This document shows positions 53,750-63,639 of a DNA stretch of 64,000 nucleotides, in pieces. This stretch comes from Salinicola tamaricis (lineage in GTDB: Bacteria; Pseudomonadota; Gammaproteobacteria; Pseudomonadales; Halomonadaceae): positions 2,542,001 through 2,606,000 of the forward strand of contig NZ_CP023559.1 in the NCBI RefSeq assembly GCF_003006155.1. Reading direction: 5' to 3'. Below the pieces are notes generated by a model. That model searched no databases. It was not told the origin of the DNA and saw only the letters and a list, made by a program, of their open reading frames with translations. The first letter of the stretch is position 1. The number at the start of each line of letters is the position of its first letter. The position numbers were made by a program, and so were the translations under genes.

Positions 53750-55222
53750 TTAGCGTGGAGAGAGGGCGTCCGCCGGCGAGCGTGTCTCCTGGCGCTTGGT
53801 GGCGAAACTGACCGCGACGAACAGCGCTGAATTGACGATCAGACCACAGAAGCCGGGATGCCAGCCGAACGGGGAGCCGCCGAGGAACTGGTAGTACAGC
53901 GTGACTGCGGCGCCGACCCCCAAGCCGATGAAGGCCGCAGCGCGAGAGGCGCGACGCCAGAACAGGGCGCCCAGCAGCATGGGCAGAAGCTGCACCACGA
54001 TGCCGTAGGCTCCGAGCAGCAGCGACACCAGCGAGGCGGGATTGGCCAGCGCCAGCAGATAGGCCGCCAGCGAGATGACGATCACGCCGCCACGGGTCAG
54101 CTTCAGCACGCGCGCCTCGGGGAGGTTGCGGCCGATGGGCAGGTTCTGGCCGATATCGCGGACCAGGATCGTCGCCGAGGTGTGCGCCAGGTTGGCCGCC
54201 GTCGACATGGCGGCGGCGAGCGCCCCGGAGAGCGCCAGGCCGATCAGCCAGGCGGGGAAGTCGGCCATCTTCACCACCAGTGTCAGCAGTACTTCGTCGG
54301 GCGAGTCGAGCGGTTGGTCGGCGAGCACCACGATCCCCGCGAAGCCGACGAACAGCAGCGGAATCAGCAGATAGCTGTAGAGCGGATAGAGCACGAAGAC
54401 CCGCTTGAGCGTGCGCTCGCTGCGTGCGCTGTAGAACTTCATGAAGATATGCGGCCACATCACGCAGCCCAGTGCGCTCACCAGGATCGCGGTGGAGAAG
54501 GCCCCCCAGCCCATGCCCTGGGCGCCCGGCATGGTCAGATACTCCGGCGCCTCTTGCTGGATCTGACGGAACATCTCGCCGACGCCGCCGAAGAACTGAT
54601 CGGCTGTGGCCAGGCCCAGGAACCAGGCGATGAAGACCATCATCACGCCCTGGAGCAGGTTGGTCCAGCCGATGCCGTGCAGGCCACTGGCGTAGACATA
54701 GGCGGCGACCACGCCGCAGGCCAGCAGGCTACCCAGCCAGAAGGGGACGATGCCCGAGGTGGCGGCTTCGAACAGCATCCCCGCGCCGGCGATCTGGATG
54801 GTCAGGTAGGGGATCATCGCCAGCACGCTGATGATGCCGATGAACAGCCCCAGCAGGTTGCCGCGGGTGGGATAGCAGGCGGCGAGAAATTCGGCCTGGG
54901 TCAGAAAACCGTGGCGACGCCCGAGCCGCGAGATATAGGGCGCGATGAGCCACCACACGATCACCGCCAGGGTCAGGTAGGCAATGATATAGAGGGCCGG
55001 TACGCCTTTGCCGTAAGCCCAGCCCGGGGCGCCGAGGAAAGCGAAGGCGGAGAAGATCTCCGCGCCGAGGATGAAGAACAGCACCAGCAGCCCGACGTGG
55101 CGGCCGCCGGCGACATAGCCCTCGAGAGAAGAACTCTGGCCAGCGTTGGCGCGCAGCCCGACGATCAGGACCAGTAGCAGATAGCCCAGCGTCAGCCCGG
55201 TGATGATGACGGAATCACTCAT
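53750..55222 (-). CDS. Sodium:solute symporter (SSS family)
   Basis: Na+-coupled importer of 490 residues with about 13 helices. Visible: LEGYVAGGRHVGLLVLFFIL, GAEIFSAFAFLGAPGWAYGK, ISRLGRRHGFLTQAEFLAAC, AYVYASGLHGIGWTNLLQGV, ALAAAMSTAANLAHTSATIL (the SSS Na+ site helix). It follows a DUF3311 gene and overlaps it by 8 bases, the standard SSS/DUF3311 pair. Upstream on the same strand is an M20 amidohydrolase, suggesting uptake of an acylated or peptide-like amino acid, not proven. Confidence 0.9.
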   Translation of the reverse strand: MSDSVIITGLTLGYLLLVLIVGLRANAGQSSSLEGYVAGGRHVGLLVLFFILGAEIFSAFAFLGAPGWAYGKGVPALYIIAYLTLAVIVWWLIAPYISRLGRRHGFLTQAEFLAACYPTRGNLLGLFIGIISVLAMIPYLTIQIAGAGMLFEAATSGIVPFWLGSLLACGVVAAYVYASGLHGIGWTNLLQGVMMVFIAWFLGLATADQFFGGVGEMFRQIQQEAPEYLTMPGAQGMGWGAFSTAILVSALGCVMWPHIFMKFYSARSERTLKRVFVLYPLYSYLLIPLLFVGFAGIVVLADQPLDSPDEVLLTLVVKMADFPAWLIGLALSGALAAAMSTAANLAHTSATILVRDIGQNLPIGRNLPEARVLKLTRGGVIVISLAAYLLALANPASLVSLLLGAYGIVVQLLPMLLGALFWRRASRAAAFIGLGVGAAVTLYYQFLGGSPFGWHPGFCGLIVNSALFVAVSFATKRQETRSPADALSPR

Positions 55223-55436
55223 CGTCCACCTCCTCGCCGCTTTCCTGGCGGTAGGCGATCACCAGACCGATGAACAGCACGAAGACCCAGGCAACGTACC
55301 AGAAGATGAAGAAGGGCAGCCCCAGAATCATGGGCTCGATGCGGTTGGCGATGAGCGCGCCCGGCCACACCATGGCCAGCGTGCAGACCCCAAAATAGAT
55401 CAGCATGCCCTTACTGGGCAGGGAGTTTCGAGACAT
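55215..55436 (-). CDS. DUF3311 small membrane protein
   Basis: Protein of 73 residues with two helices (YFGVCTLAMVWPGALIANRI; PFFIFWYVAWVFVLFIGLVI). DUF3311 proteins are partners of SSS symporters. ATG 55436 is used, with GAGGTG 6 bases before; GTG 55445 is in frame. It overlaps the symporter start by 8 bases. Confidence 0.85.
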   Translation of the reverse strand: MSRNSLPSKGMLIYFGVCTLAMVWPGALIANRIEPMILGLPFFIFWYVAWVFVLFIGLVIAYRQESGEEVDDE

Positions 55437-55453
55437 CGTGATCACCTCATTGT

Positions 55454-55517
55454 TGTTGGTGTGAACCTGAATCGTCGCTGTTGGTGTGAGCCTGAATCGT
55501 CGTTGGTGGTGTGAACC
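55454..55517. repeat. 25-bp tandem repeat, about 2.6 copies
   Basis: Unit TGTTGGTGTGAACCTGAATC plus GTCGC; copies at 55454-55478 and 55479-55503 (two differences) and a partial third at 55504-55517 (one difference). Lies between the M20 gene stop and the DUF3311 start on the minus strand. Confidence 0.88.
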
Positions 55518-55528
55518 GGGCGCCGAGG

Positions 55529-56729
55529 TCAGCTGCCGGGCGTCGATGTCCCCAGCGCGGCGAGGGCGATCGCCGTGAGTAGCCGGCAGCCGGTGGGTAT
55601 CAGCGCATCGTTGAAGTCGAAGCGTGCGTTGTGCAGCGGCGCTGTCGCTTCACCCTCGGCGGTGCCGAGAAAGAAGTAGGCGCCGGGGCAGTGCTCGAGC
55701 ATGAAAGCGAAATCCTCGCCGCCGAGGCTGGGGGCGACGTCCGAGATCAGCGCGGCGTCGCCCAGGATGGCACGGGTCACCCGCTCGACGTGGCGCACCG
55801 CCGACTCGGCATTGAGCGTGGCCGGAAAGATACGCTGGTAGTCGAGACCGATCTCGCCGCCGTAGGTGGTGGCGACGCCGGCGCAGGTTCGGCGTACGGC
55901 CTCTTCCAATCGCTGCCGCGTGGCCTCGTCGAGGGTTCGCGCGGTGCCGCTGATGTGCACCTCGTCGGGAATGATGGCAAAGCCGTCCAGTTCGCCGCCC
56001 TGGATGCCGCACAGGCTCAGCGCCGCCGGTGACAGCGGATCGATGTCGCGTGACACCACGCTGTGCAGGGCCTGGATCAGGGCGCCTGCCATGCGTACCG
56101 GGTCGGTGGCGAGATGCGGGTCGACACCACCGTGGCCGCCATGGCCGCGTACGCTGATATCCAGCCGGTCGGTGGCGGCCATGATCGCGCCACTGCGAAT
56201 CGCGACCTGTCCGGCCGGTAGCGTGGGCCAGTTGTGCAGGGCGTAGATGGCATCCATGGGAAAACGCTCGAAGAGACCGTCCTCGACCATCGCCAGGCCG
56301 CCACCGAGCCCCTCCTCGGCGGGTTGGAACACCAGATAGACCGTGCCGGCGAAATCACGCCACTCGGCCAGATAGGCGGCGACGCCCAGCAGCATGGTGG
56401 TGTGGCCGTCGTGCCCGCAGGCGTGCATGACCCCGGGGCGCTGCGAGACATGCTCATGCGTCGACAGTTCGTGGATGGGCAGGGCATCCATGTCGGCGCG
56501 CAGGCCGACTCGCCGGCCGTTGTCGGGCCGCTGGCCCGTGAGTGTGGCGACGATGCCGGTCTGGCCGATGCCTGACTCGAAGGGAATGCCCAGACGGGTC
56601 AGCTCTTCAGCGATCAGCCGGGCGGTTTCATGCTCCTGGAAACCCAGCTCGGGATAGCGATGCAGTGTCTGACGCAGATCGTGAGGCGCGCGTGGGGCGC
56701 TCGAAAAAGGGCGAATCGATGAGATCCAT
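55529..56729 (-). CDS. M20-family amidohydrolase (start region shifted)
   Basis: Zinc aminoacylase/hippurate-hydrolase-like enzyme of about 400 residues. Metal ligands: HACGHDGHTTMLLG, VFQPAEEGLGGGLAM with Glu-Glu, and SLGGEDFAFMLEHCPGAYFF. The family body starts at DLRQTLHRYPELGFQEHETA. A frame from 56779 is open but begins with an odd Ser/Thr/His-rich stretch; ATG 56729 in another frame gives MDLIDSPFFERP, a natural start, joined by a slip near 56695. It cleaves N-acyl amino acids, and neighbours an SSS symporter and, across a divergent LysR, an amidase. Confidence 0.82.
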
Positions 56730-56956
56730 GAGTGGTGGTCTGTTGTTGTTGAGGTCGATTCATCGTGGCGTATCGGCATCCATCGTTAAAATCGTATTAT
56801 TCTCGCCTTTACATACTTTTTTTGGATGGCGGTCACTTAGGCTGTCTATGGCGGTCTCGAGAAGCGCCGATGGTTGTCGTAGATGATTGTCGTCGATGGC
56901 TGTCGTCAGGCGCGTCGAGGATAGCCGCGGCGTGATTCGCCACATCGGAGCCAGCC

Positions 56957-57847
56957 ATGGACTTCAAGCAGCTGCGTTACTTCATGGCCGTGGTGGAGGA
57001 GGGCTCGATCTCCGCGGCGGCGATTTCCCTGCCACTGGCGCAGCCGGCGCTGACCCGTCAGCTGCAGCTGCTCGAGGAGCGTCGGGGCGTCCTTGCTGCA
57101 TCGCTCCCGCCGGGGGGTGACGCTGACCGCGGCGGGCGAGGCCTTCCACCGTGACGTGGGCCGGCTGCTGAACCAGTTCGAACAGGCCAAGCGCAACGCT
57201 CGGCGGGTGTCCGAAGGGCAGATGGGGCAGCTGCGCCTAGGGGTGACGGTGATGCATCTCTGGGTGCCTCGAATCACCCAGTTGCTGAATGACTTTCGTC
57301 ACCAGTATCCCGCCGTCACCTTGAAGGTCGTCTCGCTGCTGTCGGGCCCACAGATCGAGGCGCTGCGTCGTGATCAACTGGATGCGGGCATCCTGTTCTT
57401 TCCGCCGGAGGACGATCCTGGTCTCTGCTATCACCCGTTGTATGAAGATCGTCTGGTGCTGGTGGCGCGAGCAGGCTCACGCCTGGCCCAGCATCCGCCA
57501 CGCCGGCTGGCGGCGCTGAACGGGGAGGATTTCATCTGGTTCGACCGCAGCGCGACCCCGACCTACCACGATCGGCTCATTCACGCGTTTCAACGCGCCG
57601 GTTTCACGCCGCATGTGGTCCAGGAGGGGACCGACAATGCCACCATGCTTTGTCTGGTCGCCGCCGGCATGGGCTGCACCATCCTGCCCGAAATGACCAT
57701 GGCGGGTGCGCCCTCGGGGTGGTCTCGCATCCCCTCGAAGATCTCGACATGGCGCTGCCGCTGATGCTGATCTGGCGTCGTGATGCCAGCCTGCCCGCCG
57801 TTCACCGACTGATCGATGTCGCCGAGTCGTGGGATTTGCACGCATGA
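56957..57847 (+). CDS. LysR-family regulator (two frame shifts)
   Basis: Regulator of about 297 residues, CbbR/BenM-like. HTH: MDFKQLRYFMAVVEEGSISA, AQPALTRQLQLLEER; after a slip near 57079 LLHRSRRGVTLTAAGEAFHR; effector domain GQLRLGVTVMHLWVPRITQL; after a second slip in a G-run near 57712 VVSHPLEDLDMALPLMLIWR to the stop at 57847. Divergent from the M20 gene and 167 bp before the amidase gene, so it may control either. Confidence 0.82.
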
Positions 57848-58013
57848 GCGGTTTTCCGCGATGTTTGTCGTCCGTGCCCTGACAGCCAGTCACCTTGCCT
57901 GAACGGGATCCATCACGGTGAGGCGGAGCATGCGACGTCCGGGATGTCACTGTTCGTGTGCCGCTGCACGCCGCGCCGAGAGGAATAGATATCATCGACG
58001 GAGGAGTCCGAGC

Positions 58014-59430
58014 ATGATTGAGGCAAAACATCCATCGGCACTGGCCGATCTGAGCGCCGACGAAGCCCTGGCTCTGTTCGCTAGCGGTAAGCTATCGCCG
58101 CTGGAGCTGGCCCACGACTGTCTGGCGCGCATCGAACGGTTCAATCCGCGGGTCAATGCCTTCTGCCATGTCGATGCCGAGGGCGCAGTGACGGCGGCGC
58201 GCGCCTCTCAGGCGCGCTGGCTGCGCGGCGAGCCGATCGGGCCGCTGGATGGCGTTCCCGTGACGATCAAGGACCTGACGCTGACTTCCGGCATGCCGAC
58301 CCGCAAAGGCTCGAAGACGACCTCCGCCGAGGGGCCGTGGCGTGTCGATGCGCCTGTCGCCGCGCGCATGCGTGCGGCGTGCCGTCGTACTGGGCAAGAC
58401 CACGACACCGGAGTTCGGTTGGAAAGGCGTGACCGACAATCCGCTCTATGGCATCACCCGCAATCCCTGGCAGCCCGAGCTGACCCCCGGCGGCTCCTCG
58501 GGTGGGGCCGGGGCGGCGGCGGCACTCAACCTCGGACTCCTGCATCAGGGCAGCGACGCTGGCGGCTCGATCCGCATTCCCTGCAGCTTTACCGGCACTT
58601 TCGGGCTCAAGCCGACCTTCGGCTGGGTGCCGCAGTGGCCTGCCAGCGCCATGAGTACGCTCTCTCATCTGGGGCCGATGACCCGTAGCGCCGCCGATAG
58701 TGCGCTGCTGCTCTCGGTCATCGCGCACCCCGATGCACGCGATGGCTATGCTGGGCCAGCCTGCCCGATCGACTGGCTGGCTGCGCCGCCGAGCTATCTG
58801 GCGGGCATGCGTATCGCCTATAGCCGTGATCTTGGCTATGCCTCGGTGGCCCCGGACATTCTGCGCGCGGTCGATGCCGCCGTGGACGAGCTACGCGCGC
58901 TGGGGGCGGAAGTGACCGAGGTCGACCCTGGCTTTGCTTCGCCCAAGGCCACCTTCGATACGCTCTGGCACGCTGGCGCGTCACGTCTGCTCGATGGCCT
59001 GAGCGCGGCGCAGTGCGACGCGCTCGACCCGGGCCTGCGGGCGATCGCCGAGCATGGCAAGCGGCTCACGCTGACGGATTACCTGATCGCGCGCGAGGCG
59101 CGCGCGGCGCTGGTCGCCCACATGGCCGATTTCCATCGCCGGTTCGACCTGCTGGTGACGCCCACGCTGCCGCTGGCCCCCTTCGCCGCCGGACACGAGA
59201 CCCCACCGGGGAGCGATTACGTCGACTGGGTGGACTGGACCCCGTTCAGCTACCCCTTCAATCTGACCCAGCAGCCGGCAGCATCCGTGCCCTGTGGTCT
59301 CGATGACACGGGCCTGCCGGTGGGGCTCCAACTGGTGGGGCCACGCTATCGTGATGATCGGGTGATGGCGGTGGCGCGTCTGCTGGAGACACGATGGCCG
59401 CGTCTGACGCCACCGATGGCGCGTGCTTGA
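58014..59430 (+). CDS. Amidase-signature family hydrolase (one frame shift)
   Basis: Ser-cisSer-Lys amidase of about 472 residues. Lys in VPVTIKDLTLTSG, the first serine motif PGGSSGGAGAAAALNLG and the nucleophile region GSDAGGSIRIPCSFTGTFGL are all present. The frame slips near 58380 (RMRAA then GAVVLGKTTTPEFGWKG). ATG 58014 follows GGAGGAGTCCGAGC. It hydrolyses an amide to acid and ammonia. Located beside a LysR regulator and near an M20 hydrolase. Confidence 0.87.
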
Positions 59431-59451
59431 GGGGCGGGCACCGCCGGACTC

Positions 59452-60353
59452 TCAGGCAGGAAAGCGCGCTGCGTAGAGTTCGCTCACCCAGTCGACGAAC
59501 ACCCGCACCCGAGCGGCGAGCTGGCGCCGCTGCGGGTAGACCGCCCACAGCGTCAGGCGTGGCTTATCCCATTCTTCCAGTACCTCTTCGAGCACACCCT
59601 GGGCCAGTTGCTCCTCGATATGAAAGCGCGGTAGCTGGACCAGCCCGCAGCCCTGACGAGCAGCTTCTACGTAGCTCCCGGCGTCGTTGACCGTGAGCCA
59701 GCCGCCGCCCGCGAATCCTTGTATTTGCCCGTCGATGCGCAGATCGAGGGTGTCGTCCGCGGCGTTGCTGCCGGAGAAGAAACGCACCACCTGATGATCA
59801 CGCAGTTCATCCGGTGGCGGGGCCGGCCGGCCCGGTCCAGATAGGCGGGGCTGGCGCAGATCGTCTGGGGCAGCTCGGCGAGCCGGCGGCCGATCAGGCT
59901 GGAGTCCGCCGGCTCGCCGGCGCGCAGCGCGCAGTCGATGCCTTCACCCACCAGATCGACGCGGCGGTCGCCGCTGGTCAGCACCACGTCGAGCCGTGGG
60001 TAGCGTGCCCGAAACTCCTGGATATGGGGCAGCACGATGTGCCGCGCATGCACGCCGTGCATCTCGACGCGCAGAGTACCGGCCGGGCTTGCGGCGACCG
60101 GGCCCAGCGCCGCCTCCGCCTCTTCGAGTTCGGCGAGCAGATGCACGCAGCGTTCGTAGAAGGCCGCGCCCTCCGGGGTGGGGTGCACCTGACGCGTGGT
60201 GCGCGCCAGCAGGCGGGCGCCCAGGCGCGCTTCGAGCTGCTGGATGGCCAGGGTGGCGGTAGCCCGCGGCATGTCGAGACCGTTGGCGGCGCGGGTGAAG
60301 CTGCCGGTCTCGACGATACGGGTGAACAGCGTCAGGGCGTCGAAGCGGTCCAT
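59452..60353 (-). CDS. LysR-family regulator (one frame shift)
   Basis: Regulator of about 300 residues, CrgA-like. HTH: FDALTLFTRIVETGSFTRAA, MPRATATLAIQQLEARLGAR; effector part TLRVEMHGVHARHIVLPHIQ, VDLVGEGIDCALRAGEP; after a slip near 59820 the C-terminal part continues VVRFFSGSNAADDTLDLRID to FVDWVSELYAARFPA, stop 59452. Divergent from the SDR gene at 60478, a regulator-target pair. Confidence 0.84.
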
Positions 60354-60477
60354 GGTGATTGTTATGTCAGAGTGAATGGTGTTGCCAGTATAGCGGTGAT
60401 TATTTTCCCCGGGTGAATCTCGATACTGGCCCTCAGGCGATACAGATGCCTGACATACCTACTCAAGGAGCCAGATC

Positions 60478-61234
60478 ATGAGTCATGCCAATACGCCCCA
60501 CATTGATCAACGCGTGGCCATCGTCACCGGTGGTTCCCGCGGCATCGGCCACGCCGTATCGCTGAAGCTGGCGGCCGACGGTTTCGCCGTGGTGGTCAAC
60601 TATGCCGGCAATACCCGACGTGCCGAGGAGACCGTTGCCGAAATCGAAGCCGCGGGCGGCCGGGCGCTGGCGGTACAGGCCGATATCGCCGACCCGGTGG
60701 CGGGGAGCAGCTGTTCGCGGCCACCCATGAGGCGTTCGGCCGTCTCGATGTAGTGGTCAATAGCGCTGGCGTGATGGAGATGGTGGGGCAGGTGACCAGC
60801 GACAATCTGGCTATTCTCGACCGTACCCTGGCGACCAATCTGCGCGGCAGTTGGTTGATGATGGCCAAGGCGGCCGAGACCCTGGGCGAAGGTGGGCGCA
60901 TCATCGCGTTTTCCTCGTCGGTACTGGGCAAGTCGTTCCCCGGCTATGGCGCCTATATCGCCAGTAAGGCCGGCGTCGAAGGGCTGGTGCGGGTGCTCGC
61001 CAACGAGCTGCGCGGGGCGGGATCAGCGTCAATGCCGTGGCCCCGGGGCCGGTGGCCACCGAGATGTTCTTCGCCGGCAAGAGCGACGAGCAGGTCGCCA
61101 ACATCGCCGCGCTGTCGCCATTCGAGCGCCTGGGCCAGCCCGAGGAGATCGCCGATGTCGTAGCTTTTCTCGCCGGCCCCCAGGGGCGCTGGGTGCATGG
61201 CCAGATCCTGCGCGTCAACGGTGGCATGGTGTGA
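60478..61234 (+). CDS. Short-chain dehydrogenase (FabG-like, two frame shifts)
   Basis: SDR of about 252 residues. TGGSRGIG (~17-24), VNSAGVMEMV, serine in IAFSSSVLGK, YIASKAG, and NAVAPGPVATEMFF for the substrate loop. The frame slips near 60702 (after DIADPVA, resuming EQLFAATHEAFGRLDVVV) and near 61015 (after ELRG, resuming AGISVNAVAPG, one G short). ATG 60478 with AAGGAGCCAGATC upstream. Divergent from a LysR gene; a quinone/aldehyde-responsive role is possible but unproven. Confidence 0.85.
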
Positions 61235-61253
61235 GCGCGGTTCAGGTCATCTC

Positions 61254-62481
61254 TCATAGGTTGACGCTGGCGACGGCGGCGCGTTTCGAGCATCAGACGT
61301 GCGCCGATCGCCGCGGCGACGAGCCCCGACGCGGCGCCCACGCCGAGGGCCCAGCGCGGCCCGGCGTGATCGGCGATGAAACCGACGATGGGCGCGCCGA
61401 CCGGCGTGCCGCCCATGGTCACCGCGATCCGCAGCGCCATGATGCGTCCGCGCATCATGGGTTCCGTGGCGAGCTGCATCAGTGCGGTGGCGGCGGTCAT
61501 GAAGGTCAGCGCGGAGAGGCCGACGCCGGTCAGCGCTACGGCGAAGAGCCCGGCATTGGGCGCGAACGCCGCCGCCACGCAGCACAGGCCGAAGCTCAGG
61601 GTGGCGAAGCACAGCAGCCGCACCCGTGGGCGTTCGCGCCGGGCGGCGAGCAGCGCGCCCACCACCGAGCCGACCGCCAGGCAGGAGGTCAATAGCCCGT
61701 ATTGGCCGGCATCGCCGTGGAATACGCTGACCGACATGGTCGAGATGTAGATGGGGAAGTTGAAACCGAAGGTGCCGATCAAGAACAGCATCAGCAGGAT
61801 CGCCATCAGATCCCGGCGCCGCCACACGTAGCGAAACCCTTCGGTCAGGCCGCCGGCCTGTCGCGGCGGGCGCGGGGTCGGGTAGAGCTCGGCCACGCGC
61901 AGCAAGCACAGTGATCCCAGCACCATGGCAAAAGAGATGGCGTTGACGATGAACACCCAGCCGGTGCCGATCGCTGCAATCAGCAAGCCAGCCACGGCGG
62001 GGCCGACCATGCGCGCGGCGTTGAACGAGGTGGCGTTGAGCGCCACCGCGTTGGAGAGGTACTTCTCGCCGACCAGATCGTTGACGAAGGTCTGGCGTGC
62101 CGGGGCATCGAAGGCGCTGACGCAGCCCAGCCCCAGAGCGAAGGCGTAGACCTGCCACAGCGTGACCACGCCGGTGAGGGTGACCACACCGAGCCCCAGC
62201 GCGAGCAGACCGAGCAGTGCCTGGGTGAGCAGGATCAGGCGACGCCGGTTGCAGCGGTCGGCGGCGTAACCGGTGAGCGGCAGCAGCAGTAGCTGCGGGC
62301 CGAACTGCAGCGCCATGGTGATCCCCACGGCGCTGGCGTTGTGCTGGGTCAACACGGTGAGCACCAGCCAGTCCTGGGCCACCCGCTGCATCCAGGTACC
62401 GGTGTTGGAGATCAGCGCGCCGGCGGCCCACAGGCGGTAGTTGTAGACCCTGAGCGACCGGAACAGCCGTTTGTCGCTCAT
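61254..62481 (-). CDS. MFS transporter, EntS/DHA3-like (C-terminal frame shift)
   Basis: Exporter of about 409 residues with 12 helices. Visible: FRSLRVYNYRLWAAGALISN, GTWMQRVAQDWLVLTVLTQH, GYAADRCNRRRLILLTQALL and FDAPARQTFVNDLVG. This is the DHA3 group (enterobactin exporter EntS relatives). ATG 62481 is used. In the primary frame the reading would continue 350 bases through the antisense of the SDR gene; a slip near 61280 gives a normal ending (LETRAAVASVNL, stop 61254-61256) just after the convergent SDR stop. Confidence 0.82.
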
Positions 62482-62763
62482 GGTTGGCGAATGGCGAAAA
62501 CGTGACAATGGGACGGCATGGGGATGGCGTAGAGCTCCTTGTCTCGGGGCTGGGCGCGTCACTGTGCCCGGTGTGGTGGCCGGCATCGGTCCGATCGACG
62601 CTGGCGCCATGAAGCTTTCATGATTCTAGGTTATCAGACTCGCGGCGGTGGGGGAGGGCAGCGCGCACTGGCATACGGGGGGGGCGATGCGTCGACTCGC
62701 TCGACAGCACTCGAACGGGGCTATGGGTAGAATGGGCGCCACGAGTCCTTTCGAGAGTCCGTC

Positions 62764-63555
62764 ATGGAAATTTCCCTCTTTCAGGTCGATGCCTTTGCTT
62801 CCCGCCCCTTCGAGGGCAACCCCGCTGCCGTCTGCCCGCTGAACGAGTGGCTGGATGACGCCACGCTGCAGGCCATCGCGGCCGAGAACAACCTGTCCGA
62901 GACCGCATTTTTCGTGCGGGAATCGGCGGGATACCGGCTGCGCTGGTTCACCCCGTCGGTCGAGGTCGACCTGTGTGGTCATGCCACGCTGGCGGCGGCA
63001 TGGGTGGTCTTCAATGAGTTGGGCGATACCGCCGATACCCTGACGTTCATGACGCGCAGTGGCGAACTGCGCGTGCATCGCCACGAAGCGGGATTGGCGA
63101 TGGACTTTCCGGCCAAGCAGCCCCGCGCCATGGCGCCAGCCGAAGCCGTGTTGAGCGCGCTGGGGCTGGAGCGTGGCGAGGTGATGATGACCGATGACCT
63201 GCTCGTCGTGGTCGAGGACGAATCCATCGTCGATGACGTGAGCCCGGACATGACCCGTTTGATGGCGCTACCGGGGCGGGGTGTGGCGGTCACCGCACCG
63301 GGACGCGAATTCGACATTGTCACGCGCTGGTTCGGCCCCAAGGTGGGGGTCGAGGAAGACCCCGTGACCGGCTCGGCGCATACCTCGCTGGTACCGTACT
63401 GGGCCGAGCGATTGGGCAAGACACGCCTGACCGCGCGGCAGGGTGGGCGTCGTCGCGGGCAATTGCGCTGCGAGATGAGGGGCGAGCGAGTGATTCTCAT
63501 CGGACAGGTGGCGCCCTATCTGCGAGGCACGATCCGGATCTCGGACGGCCCTTGA
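62764..63555 (+). CDS. PhzF-family isomerase/epimerase
   Basis: Enzyme of 263 residues of the PhzF fold (diaminopimelate-epimerase-like two-domain). Active-site glutamate in AENNLSETAFFV (~45), DVDLCGHATLAAAW-type motif (VEVDLCGHATLAAAWVVFNE) and C-terminal GVEEDPVTGSAHTSLVPYW. Members outside phenazine operons have unknown substrates. No phenazine genes are nearby. ATG 62764 is used. It converges on the dehydrogenase at the window end. Confidence 0.87.
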   Translation: MEISLFQVDAFASRPFEGNPAAVCPLNEWLDDATLQAIAAENNLSETAFFVRESAGYRLRWFTPSVEVDLCGHATLAAAWVVFNELGDTADTLTFMTRSGELRVHRHEAGLAMDFPAKQPRAMAPAEAVLSALGLERGEVMMTDDLLVVVEDESIVDDVSPDMTRLMALPGRGVAVTAPGREFDIVTRWFGPKVGVEEDPVTGSAHTSLVPYWAERLGKTRLTARQGGRRRGQLRCEMRGERVILIGQVAPYLRGTIRISDGP

Positions 63556-63586
63556 GCGTCGCCCGAACACGAAACGCCTCCTGAAT

Positions 63587-63632
63587 CCGGTTGGCGCGGC
63601 CGCGCGCCTCGCGTCGAGGCCGCGCCAACCGG
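63587..63632. terminator. Perfect 15-bp hairpin between convergent genes
   Basis: CCGGTTGGCGCGGCC / GGCCGCGCCAACCGG with a 16-base G+C-rich loop, 31 bases after the phzF-like stop and 8 before the end of the dehydrogenase gene. No T-run; likely a bidirectional terminator. Confidence 0.7.
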
Positions 63633-63639
63633 TGCCTGA

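Noticed and set aside
60901..61253. C-terminal extension of the MFS protein antisense to the SDR gene
   Set aside because: The extension has no membrane character and is the mirror of a conserved SDR; a slip near 61280 gives a normal end.
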